From: Polyangium fumosum
GTDB taxonomy: Bacteria; Myxococcota_A; Polyangia; Polyangiales; Polyangiaceae
NCBI RefSeq assembly: GCF_005144585.1
Contig: NZ_SSMQ01000032.1
Location: forward strand, 62,001-126,000
Reading direction: 5' to 3'
DNA: 64,000 nt
Part shown: positions 27,619-35,241 of the stretch, piece by piece
Layout of the letters: the number at the start of each line of letters is the position of its first letter
How positions within the stretch are numbered: the stretch's first letter is position 1
Translations under genes and position numbers: made by a program
The notes under the pieces: generated by a model
Database searches by the model: none
Told to the model about the DNA's origin: nothing
What the model saw: only the letters and a program-made list of their open reading frames with translations

Positions 27619-28451
27619 ACGAGGTCGGGGGGGTGCGCCTCCTCCGCGAGGCAGGCCGCGAATCCCTCCCGGTAGGAAGGGTAATCGAGGGAAACCCGTA
27701 GGTTTCGTCGAATCTTCCCAGCGTCGATGCTGCGGTCGTTCCGGAGGGTCGGGGGCAGGTCGGCCCGGGGGACCTCCGCGGGCCGCGGGACGCCGAGCCG
27801 GGCGCAAAGCCAGTCGATGACCTCGGCCTGGGGGACGGGGGTGTCGTCGGCGACCACGAAGATCTCCCCTTTCGGGGCACGAGCGAGCGCGGCGAGGGCC
27901 AGGCGTGCGAGGTCTGCCACATGGATCCGGCTGATTACGCTTTGCCCGCCTTCGGCGATCTTGTGTTCGCCCCGCGCGAGCCGGACGTGAAGGCCACGGC
28001 CGGGACCATAGATCGCCGCCGCGCGGAGGACGACGCCGCCGGCCGCGCGCACGAGCGCCTCGGCCCGGAGGCGCGCGGCGGCGCGGGGTTCGCTGGGATC
28101 CACAGGGGTCTGCTCGTCGATCCGGCCGGCTGCGCTTCCATAGACGCCGGTCGAGGAGAGGTAGACCGCGGACGCCGCACGGGAGAGCAGAGGCAAGAGG
28201 GCAGCGTCGGTCGTGTCGTCGGGCGGGTAGGTAACGAGGACGCGGGTGTCCTCGCGGAGGAGGGGCGCGACGAGGTCCACGTCGAGGCGCGGCGCGAGGC
28301 GGACGTCGACGCCGAGCCGCGATAAGGAGGCGGCCCGCTCGGGGGAGCGCGTGGTGCCGATGACGCGGCTGCCCGCGGCGAGGGCGAGCTTGGCGGCGTG
28401 CGTTCCTGTAAAACCACAGCCGAGGAGGACGAGGGTGTCGGATGCTTTCAC
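27609..28451 (-). CDS. NAD(P)-dependent SDR/epimerase-like protein
   Basis: 280 residues from GTG 28451. Rossmann nucleotide-binding motif near the start: LLGCGFTGTHAAKLA; then SSTGVYGS with the extended-SDR Ser/Tyr region (YLSSTGVYG), AAIYGPGRGLHVRLARG and a C-terminal part like the YeeZ/nucleoside-diphosphate-sugar epimerase group (DRSIDAGKIRRNL). Acts in the cytosol as an oxidoreductase or epimerase; the substrate is unknown. It follows the Yip1-like gene by nine bases, so the two are probably one operon. Confidence 0.85.
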   Translation of the reverse strand: MKASDTLVLLGCGFTGTHAAKLALAAGSRVIGTTRSPERAASLSRLGVDVRLAPRLDVDLVAPLLREDTRVLVTYPPDDTTDAALLPLLSRAASAVYLSSTGVYGSAAGRIDEQTPVDPSEPRAAARLRAEALVRAAGGVVLRAAAIYGPGRGLHVRLARGEHKIAEGGQSVISRIHVADLARLALAALARAPKGEIFVVADDTPVPQAEVIDWLCARLGVPRPAEVPRADLPPTLRNDRSIDAGKIRRNLRVSLDYPSYREGFAACLAEEAHPPDLVRK

Positions 28452-28460
28452 GATTCGCTC

Positions 28461-29072
28461 CTATCGGAGGAACAACGCGCCCAGGAGGGCCTGCGTGACG
28501 AAACCGGCGAGCGCGGCGAGGAAGGCCGTCCGCGTCCGGAGAGGGTGCGCTCGGGAAAACCCCATCGTGCCGAGCACGAGGCAAGCGGCTGCGGCGAGGG
28601 GCGCGTAGTATCGCATGGCCTTTCCGATGGCCGTGAAGCCCAATGCGAGGTAGACGGCGATATCGGGGACGATGAAGAAGAGCGTCATCGGCACGGCATA
28701 CGAGACGCCAAAGACGGCGAGGGACGCACCCTTCTGGCTCCCCTCCCCGCCCGGCGCCGCCCCGCGCCGCGCGACGGCGTGCGCGACGCCGCCGCCGATT
28801 CGCCAGAGGACGAGGTACAGCGGCACGGCGAGGAGCGCCTGGAGCAGGTAATGCGAATCCCGTCCGAGCCCCGGCACGCCAAAGCGCGGCGCATACCCCG
28901 AAACATAGAGGAGGAGGGAAAACGCTCCGTGCAAAGCACCGAGCACGAGCATGGCCGCCCGCCCTTCTCGCGGGTCCGCGCGCGCCGCGACGCCGGCCAT
29001 CGCGGCACGGGGTCCGTGGAGGACGTCGAGGAAGAGCGACCAGGCAGGGCGGGAATCGGGCACGACGCCCAT
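28461..29072 (-). CDS. Yip1-like membrane protein
   Basis: 203 residues, ATG 29072. About five hydrophobic segments (LVLGALHGAFSLLLYVSGY, YLLQALLAVPLYLVLWRIGGG, FGVSYAVPMTLFFIVPDIAV, CLVLGTMGF, FLAALAGFVTQALLGALFL) after an N-terminal soluble stretch, as in Yip1-domain proteins. The family is of unknown function in bacteria. Upstream of, and probably co-transcribed with, the SDR gene; itself 42 bases after the oxidoreductase stop. Confidence 0.65.
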   Translation of the reverse strand: MGVVPDSRPAWSLFLDVLHGPRAAMAGVAARADPREGRAAMLVLGALHGAFSLLLYVSGYAPRFGVPGLGRDSHYLLQALLAVPLYLVLWRIGGGVAHAVARRGAAPGGEGSQKGASLAVFGVSYAVPMTLFFIVPDIAVYLALGFTAIGKAMRYYAPLAAAACLVLGTMGFSRAHPLRTRTAFLAALAGFVTQALLGALFLR

Positions 29073-29114
29073 GCGATAGCGGAAAGGGTGGGCGGGGGAA
29101 AGGGCCCGCGTCGA

Positions 29115-30536
29115 TCAAGAGGCGAGCGCGTCGTCTGCGTCGTCCTCGAGCGGCGCGGCATGCGCGGGTCTGCGGGCCCCGGAGGCGGGCGCGAGGTCGC
29201 TCGCCAGGACAACCTGGAGCGAGCCGTCGGACGGGGCGAGGAGGTCCTCGATGCGCCGGAGGCCGAGGAGGTCCCGCGCCGCGAAGAGGCCGGAGGTGGC
29301 CGCGCCCGCGACGCCGTGGCTGAGCGTGCTCGCGCCGACGCTGTAGAGCCCGGGGACGCTCGATCGAATGGGGAACGAAAAGGGGCCGAGCTGGGCGGGG
29401 ATCTTCGCCGTGCCGTAACTCGCGCCGCGGTGGGTCTCGCAATAAAAATCGTTCGTGAGGGGCGTGCCCACGGCGCGGAAGGTGAGGTTCTTGCCGAGCC
29501 CCGGAATCACGCGCTCGGCCGCGGCGATCATGGCGTCGCCGAGCCGCTCCTTGAGGTCGTGGTATCCCGCGGGCCGCGCGGCGGCATTACCAGCCCAGTC
29601 TTCGAACGGTTCGTAGGGGACGAACGTGAAGAGCTCCAGGGTATGGTGGCCGTTTGGCGCGTGGCCGGGGTCCTTCAAGGTGGTGACCGTGAGGAAGAGG
29701 CCCTCGACGATGCCGTGGGGGAGCGCGTGGAGGGCGCGCTCGTAGACGCCATTCACGTCGAAGGTACGATACCACCAGTAATTGCCGGAATCGAGGCCCA
29801 TGGCGGGAAGGTCGAGGTCGGTGGCGCAAAAAACGCTGAGCAGGCCGGCGGAGTATTCCACGCGGCGGATCTTCCGGCGCTCGCGGTCCCCGTGCGGCGG
29901 TTCGAGGAGCGCGCCGAAGGTGATCGCGGGGTCGGCATTGGAGACGACGGCGCGGGCGAGGATACGCTCGCCCGAGGCGAGTTCGACGCCGGCGGCGCGG
30001 CCGGATTCGACGAGGATGCGGCGGACGCGGGTGCGGAGGCCCCAGGCGGCGAGGCTTTTCCCGCGAAACGGGAGCGCGAGGGCGCCTCGCGGCGAGACGA
30101 GGAGATCCTCGCAGCGAAGCGTGTCGGAGACGATGCGGCCGACGACGTCGAAGTATCGTTCGAGCCCTTTGCGCTCGTGGGGGAAGCGGGAGACGAGGCG
30201 CTCGAAGTAGCGATCGAAGCCCCGCGGGACGTCGAAGCGCTCGCCGCCGATGACGAAATGGTCGAAGCCGTCCGGATGGAGCTCGTGGAAGGTGAGGTCC
30301 GCGGAGAGGCCGAGGCCTTCGTACAGAGCCCGGACGCCCTCGCCGGAACCGAGCTCGCCAATGTAATGAACGCCCGGGCTGAACCGATATCCGTCGAGCG
30401 CGAAGCTGTGCGTCCAGCCGCCCGGCAAATAATGCTGTTCGAGGACGAGGACCCGCTGCCCCGCCCGCGCGAGCGCGACCGCCGCCGTGAGTCCCCCCGA
30501 ACCCGATCCAACCACGATCGTGTCCCAGCGATCCAT
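29115..30536 (-). CDS. CrtI/RetSat-type FAD oxidoreductase, apparently internally deleted
   Basis: 473 residues from ATG 30536 (GAGGAGG about ten bases upstream). N-terminal FAD-binding motif IVVGSGSGGLTAAVALARAG, then GGWTHSFALDGYRFSPGVHY, and C-terminal VGASTLSHGVAGAATSGL, all typical of carotenoid isomerase/retinol saturase-like enzymes. In relatives a ~85-residue block (GDYGLPPS and GGYYPRGG-type motifs) lies between a W-G-L-R-T element and a later R-V-R-I-L element. Here they are fused directly: AAWGLRTRVRRILVESGRA. The frame is kept and the rest is intact. The protein may be inactive; a polyene substrate is inferred from the family. Divergent from the kinase at 30709. Confidence 0.85.
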   Translation of the reverse strand: MDRWDTIVVGSGSGGLTAAVALARAGQRVLVLEQHYLPGGWTHSFALDGYRFSPGVHYIGELGSGEGVRALYEGLGLSADLTFHELHPDGFDHFVIGGERFDVPRGFDRYFERLVSRFPHERKGLERYFDVVGRIVSDTLRCEDLLVSPRGALALPFRGKSLAAWGLRTRVRRILVESGRAAGVELASGERILARAVVSNADPAITFGALLEPPHGDRERRKIRRVEYSAGLLSVFCATDLDLPAMGLDSGNYWWYRTFDVNGVYERALHALPHGIVEGLFLTVTTLKDPGHAPNGHHTLELFTFVPYEPFEDWAGNAAARPAGYHDLKERLGDAMIAAAERVIPGLGKNLTFRAVGTPLTNDFYCETHRGASYGTAKIPAQLGPFSFPIRSSVPGLYSVGASTLSHGVAGAATSGLFAARDLLGLRRIEDLLAPSDGSLQVVLASDLAPASGARRPAHAAPLEDDADDALAS

Positions 30537-30708
30537 TGGAAGGTCCTCCTCGATCCAAGCTTTGATGCCAGAAAGACGCAGGGCGTCGTGGGAGCGCAAC
30601 ATTTCGTCGGGCGATCGCGCGCGTCGCGGGCGATAAGGAGGCTTCCGCGCAGGCTGCCCGGCTGGTAGGGTGCTGACGCGGAATGCCCTGCCTGCACGGG
30701 AAGGTTGA

Positions 30709-33700
30709 ATGAGGGTCGTTCGTGCGTCGCCCGAGGTGGACGTCGACGTGGAAAGCAGCACGGTGCTCGTCGACGCGGCGCTCACGCCGACGGAGATCGG
30801 CCCACCTTCGGGTCCGCGGCCCGAGCGCCGCGGCGTGCCTGCGTCCCTCGCAGAGCGGTACGAGGACATCCATTTCCTCGGCGAAGGGGGAATGGGGACG
30901 GTCTATCGTGGGCGGGATCCGCGACTCGGACGCACAGTGGCGCTCAAGCTGCTCAAAGACAGCGATCCGGACCTTTGGCGGCGTTTCCTCCAGGAGGCGC
31001 GCGCGCAGGCGAAGATCGAGCACGACAACGTCTGCCGGATCTACGAAGCCGGGGAGGCGGACGGCGAACCTTTCATCGCGATGCAATACATCGAGGGGGA
31101 GCCGCTCTCGAAGGTGGCCGGGCGCCTGTCGCTCGAGCAACGCGTGAAGGTGATGCGGGAGGTCTCCGCCGCCGTGCACGAGGCCCACCGGCTCGGGCTC
31201 ATTCATCGCGACTTGAAGCCCGGGAACATCCTGGTCGAGGTGGGCGCGGACGGGGACATCAAGCCCTACGTGATGGATTTCGGTTTGGCGCGCGAGGTCG
31301 CGGACCGCGGAGAGACGGTGACCGGCGCCGTGGTGGGGACGCCCGCGTTCATGTCGCCGGAGCAAGCGAGGGGCGATGTCCGAACGCTGGATCGACGCTC
31401 GGACGTGTATTCGCTCGGCGCGACGTTGTACGACCTCGTCGCGGATCACCCGCCGTTCGTCGCGCCCCACGCATGGAAGCTCCTGATGAGGGTGGCGTTC
31501 GAGGACGCGCCGGCGCTTGGAAAGGTGAAGAAGGGGGTGCCGGCGGACCTCGAGACGATCGTGATGAAATGCCTGGAGCGGGATCCAGGGCGGCGATACG
31601 ACTCGGCGCGCGCGCTCGCGGCGGATTTGCAGCGGTTTCTCGACGGAGAGCCCATCCAGGCGCGGCGCGCGTCGTTGGGGTACGTGCTATGGAAGAAGGC
31701 GCGGAAACACAAGCTCGCGACGGCCGTGGGGGGCGTGGTGTTCGTCGCGGCCTTGGCGCTCGGCGGGGTATGGGTGAAGGCGCGCCAGCAGGCGGCGGCC
31801 GAGGCGCGGCTCGCGCAGGAGCTCGGCGAGCGGGTGAAGGAAATGGAGCTTTTCTTGCGCGCAGCTTACGAACTGCCGCTGCACGACGTGGAGCGCGAGC
31901 GGGACGTGGTGCGGCGGAAGCTCTCCGCCATCGAAGGGCGCATAAAGGACGCCGGTCCGGTCGGCGAGGGCCCGGGGCATTATGCGCTCGGGCGGGGGTA
32001 TCTCGCGCTGGGGGATCCAGAAAAGGCGCGGGAGCATCTGGAGAAGGCAGTCGGCGCGGGCTATCGGTCGCCGGAGCTCGAATACGCGCTGGGGCGGACG
32101 CTGGGGGAGCTTTATCGGCGGGCGCTCGCGGAGACGAAGCGGATCACGAACGAGGAGGAGCGCAAGAAGCGGGAGGCGGACCTCGCGGCGGCGCTCCGGA
32201 ATCCGGCGCTCGGGCATCTGCGGGCGGCGGGAGGGGCCGATATCGAGGCTCCGGCGTATGTGGAGGGGCTCATCGCGCTGTACGAGGGGAGGAATGAGGA
32301 GGCGCGGGCCAAGGCAAAGGAGGCGTTCGAGCAGGCGCCGTGGATGTACGAGGCGAAGAAGCTCGAAGCGGATGCGTTGTTCGCGGAGGGAAGCAAGTAT
32401 CGGCACGACGCGGCGTTCGACTGGGACAAGATGATGGCGTCGTTCGGGCCGGCGGCCGAGGCATACAAGGTCGCGGCGGAGATGGCCGAGAGTGATCCGG
32501 AGGTGCATCGGGCGGCGTGTGAGCTTTGGGAGAAGATGGGGTGGGCGGCCGACGCCAGCGGGAAGCTGCCGGATCGAGAGCTCGATCTAGGGGACGCGGC
32601 GTGCGCGAGGGCGGTGGAGGCGAGCTCGCGTGACGGCGCTGCGCGGGTGCAGCGCGCGATGATGTCCTATCTACGGTTCTGGGCGGCCCATTATCACGGA
32701 CAGGCGATCGACGCGGTCGAGGCAGCAGCGCTCAGGGCTGTCGAGGAGGCCGTTCGGTTCCGACCCCACGACCTCATGGCGTTGTACGAGCGGGCGACGA
32801 CCCTCTACCTCCAGACAACGGTGCGAGCCGGCCGCGGCGAGCATGTCGACGTGACGAACGCGGTCGAAGCCTACGAGAACGTGCTGAACATCGAGCCTCG
32901 GTTCACGTGGGCGCTCAACGAGCTCGGGCAGACGTATCTGCTCAAGGCAGAGTTCGATCGCCGCCACGGCGAAGACCCTCGCGCGCTGCTGGAGAGCGCA
33001 TCGAAGCGATTCGATCAGGCCATGGAAGCAGACCCGAGCTTCACGTTGCCTCTCTTCGGTAGGATCCGCGCGAATATCTATGGTCTCGAGTACGAGGTCG
33101 AGCACGGGCTCGACGCGAAGAAACGCGTCTCCTCGCTCGAAGACGCCGTGGCGCGCATCGATCGGGAGAAGCTCGGAGGATTTCTTCCTGCGTATTATGC
33201 GGCGAAATCGCTGCGGGTCCGCGCCGCCTACGAGCGAGGGATGGGCGCCGATCCTCGTCCCTCCCTCACCGCGGGGGTTGCAAGGATTCATGCTTTCGCG
33301 ACGCCCGGCGCCGAGAACGGGTTTCTCCTGCGCGAGCTCGCCGAGCTGCGGCTGATGGAAGCGGAACACAGCCTGTCCGCGGGGCTCGTGCCCCTACCCA
33401 AGCTCGATCCATTGCGGAGCGCAGTGCAAAAAGAAGCGGATGGCGACGCCTCGGAGCTCGAACTGCACGACCTCCTGGCGAGGATGGATCTCTTCGCAAA
33501 TCGCGCGGATCCCGAAGGCCGCAAAGACCAGGGGCAGAGGCTCGACGCCGCGGCTGCGCTCCTCGATCCCGTCGTCGCAAAGGAGCGAAACGACCCCCGG
33601 CCTTACCAGACCCTCGCGGAGATTTACGCCCAGAAGGCGACGTGGCGCGAAGCGCGCGGCGAGAATGCGGGAGCGGACGTCACCGCGGGCCTCGCCATGG

Positions 33701-33996
33701 CGGAGAAGGCGCTCGCCATCCATCCCCACAGCCCGAGGACGCTCGTGGCGAAGGGAGCGTTGTTCCTGGTGCAGGCGAGAGCTTCGCGCGGGGAAGAACG
33801 GAAGAAGGCGGCGCGCGCGGCGAGCGGCGCGTTCGCAGCAGCATTCCAGGAAAACCCGCGGCTCTCCGCATCGCACGCGGCGGCGGCCAAAGAAGCAAAC
33901 GGGATCACGGAATCACAGGAGTCCAGCCAGCAGGGAGATCCGGGAACGGGACGTGGACGTCCTCCTGCTTCACGCTCGCGCGAATCGTCGCGGTGA
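30709..33996 (+). CDS. Ser/Thr protein kinase with TM segment and TPR C-terminus
   Basis: 1095 residues from ATG 30709. Kinase domain: GEGGMGTVYRGRD loop, VALKLLKD lysine, HRDLKPGNILVE near residue 167, DFGLAR, AFMSPEQAR. A single membrane segment (LATAVGGVVFVAALALGGVWV, ~337-357) separates it from a ~650-residue TPR-rich sensor, so the TPR part is probably periplasmic and the kinase cytosolic. Myxobacterial Pkn type. The C-terminal ~30 residues (NGITESQESSQQ... to SRESSR) are read across the 3' end of the convergent gene 33905-34864 and are likely not under selection. Confidence 0.9.
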   Translation: MRVVRASPEVDVDVESSTVLVDAALTPTEIGPPSGPRPERRGVPASLAERYEDIHFLGEGGMGTVYRGRDPRLGRTVALKLLKDSDPDLWRRFLQEARAQAKIEHDNVCRIYEAGEADGEPFIAMQYIEGEPLSKVAGRLSLEQRVKVMREVSAAVHEAHRLGLIHRDLKPGNILVEVGADGDIKPYVMDFGLAREVADRGETVTGAVVGTPAFMSPEQARGDVRTLDRRSDVYSLGATLYDLVADHPPFVAPHAWKLLMRVAFEDAPALGKVKKGVPADLETIVMKCLERDPGRRYDSARALAADLQRFLDGEPIQARRASLGYVLWKKARKHKLATAVGGVVFVAALALGGVWVKARQQAAAEARLAQELGERVKEMELFLRAAYELPLHDVERERDVVRRKLSAIEGRIKDAGPVGEGPGHYALGRGYLALGDPEKAREHLEKAVGAGYRSPELEYALGRTLGELYRRALAETKRITNEEERKKREADLAAALRNPALGHLRAAGGADIEAPAYVEGLIALYEGRNEEARAKAKEAFEQAPWMYEAKKLEADALFAEGSKYRHDAAFDWDKMMASFGPAAEAYKVAAEMAESDPEVHRAACELWEKMGWAADASGKLPDRELDLGDAACARAVEASSRDGAARVQRAMMSYLRFWAAHYHGQAIDAVEAAALRAVEEAVRFRPHDLMALYERATTLYLQTTVRAGRGEHVDVTNAVEAYENVLNIEPRFTWALNELGQTYLLKAEFDRRHGEDPRALLESASKRFDQAMEADPSFTLPLFGRIRANIYGLEYEVEHGLDAKKRVSSLEDAVARIDREKLGGFLPAYYAAKSLRVRAAYERGMGADPRPSLTAGVARIHAFATPGAENGFLLRELAELRLMEAEHSLSAGLVPLPKLDPLRSAVQKEADGDASELELHDLLARMDLFANRADPEGRKDQGQRLDAAAALLDPVVAKERNDPRPYQTLAEIYAQKATWREARGENAGADVTAGLAMAEKALAIHPHSPRTLVAKGALFLVQARASRGEERKKAARAASGAFAAAFQENPRLSASHAAAAKEANGITESQESSQQGDPGTGRGRPPASRSRESSR

Positions 33997-34864
33997 AGGT
34001 GATTGGGCAGACATGCCAGGGCGTGGGCACGCAGCACTCGCCCATGTAGTTGAAACCGCAGGCGTCCATGGCGTCGCATTCCCGGAACAGGGCGTCCGGG
34101 GCCAGCACCGGGATCTGCGGATCACTGCAGATGTAGGCCGTGAAGGGAAGCGCGCTCGGCGAGACGCTGGGATCCGTCGTGCTCAGCGTGACGGTGGAAT
34201 CGAACATGTTCCCCCACGTCTTCGACTCCCGCACGGGATAGGGGTATTCGGCCAACTCGTCCTCGGTGTGCGCGAGGGCCGGATGGGACCCTTCGAGGAG
34301 GATCTGGATGGTCTCGCCGTAGCGGTTCGTGCGCGCAAGGACGCAGGCCGTGACCCACTGCTTCTCCTGCAGCTCGAGCTTACGGTTCGTCCACTCCGGT
34401 GCGAGGCCGACGTCGCCGAAGTATTTCTTGTATACAGGAAAGAACGAGCCATTGAAATAAATGTAGCGCTCGACATGGCCCGGATCGTACACGTAGACGC
34501 CGTCCGGCAAGGCGCAGCCGATGAGGACCTCGAGGAACTCTTGCCTGGCGCCCGCCATCTCCCCCGTCGCGGATGCCGACGGCATGTAGGGCATCGCCGG
34601 GAGATACGCATTCGTGTTGACAAGCGCGGCCTTGCCAAGGGCCCGGGTCGTTTCTTGCACACCGTGATTCATCAAGACGACGGGCCTCAAGTGGTTCGCC
34701 GTCCCCGGATCCCCGCCCGCATACCCGAGGGCCTCGCGGACCACCACGTCCTCGGGATCGGCGCTCATCTCCTCGGGGTCGGCCATGCAACCCAGGCCGT
34801 AGAGGCTCATACCGATGAAAACAAAGGGCGAAGCACAACGAAGAAGGGTGATTCCAAGGTTCAT
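33905..34864 (-). CDS. Divergent member of the LN-repeat lipoprotein family
   Basis: 319 residues from ATG 34864 with a strong GGAGG. Lipoprotein signal (FVFIGMSLYGLGC). It lacks the pentameric repeat but shares the domain of the genes at 13303-16179: EFLEVLIGCAL, GDVGLAPEW, WVTACVLARTNRYG, SHPALAHTEDELAEYP, KTWGNMF and CGFNYMGEC align in order with their FLKYAIGCA, VSACMAARVNYY, GAFWGNLW and CGIIDIVGPC. The C-terminus adds a second Cys-rich stretch. Function unknown. It is convergent with, and overlaps by 92 bases, the kinase gene. Confidence 0.75.
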   Translation of the reverse strand: MNLGITLLRCASPFVFIGMSLYGLGCMADPEEMSADPEDVVVREALGYAGGDPGTANHLRPVVLMNHGVQETTRALGKAALVNTNAYLPAMPYMPSASATGEMAGARQEFLEVLIGCALPDGVYVYDPGHVERYIYFNGSFFPVYKKYFGDVGLAPEWTNRKLELQEKQWVTACVLARTNRYGETIQILLEGSHPALAHTEDELAEYPYPVRESKTWGNMFDSTVTLSTTDPSVSPSALPFTAYICSDPQIPVLAPDALFRECDAMDACGFNYMGECCVPTPWHVCPITFTATIRASVKQEDVHVPFPDLPAGWTPVIP

Positions 34865-34981
34865 GAGAGCCTCCTGTCGGGACGTCCGAAGCTGATTGCA
34901 CCCCCCATGCCAGGGTTCGTCAACAGGGCAGCCAGCGTGTTGGCGCTCCTGGCAGAGACGCGCGTTTCCGCATCGCGTCCC

Positions 34982-35005
34982 TGAGGTACGCGGCTGCGTA
35001 CCTCA
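34982..35005. promoter_or_regulatory. Perfect 10-bp dyad in divergent intergenic region
   Basis: TGAGGTACGC, 4-base loop GGCT, GCGTACCTCA, between the starts of the lipoprotein at 34864 and the protease at 35242. It could be an operator acting on both or a leader hairpin. The half-site AGGTAC/GTACCT also occurs upstream of the operon at 8144. The rest of 34865-35241 is C-rich and shows nothing else. Confidence 0.5.
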
Positions 35006-35241
35006 CGTACGGGCCCCATCCCCGCGGACACGGGCCTCCGCCCTCCTCCTCCCCATCCCCCCGAACAAACCCCAGGCGCCGCCACCATGGCACGCGTGCT
35101 GCAATGGGGGGTAGGCACGCGACGTCGTGGTCTTGGCGTCGCGGCGACGACCAGGTGTATGCCGGTCGCAGCGAATGCGAAGGGCCCTGCGTATCGCCCG
35201 AGCTGGCGATGCCGCAATACCGCCCGAGGAGACAGTGCTCC

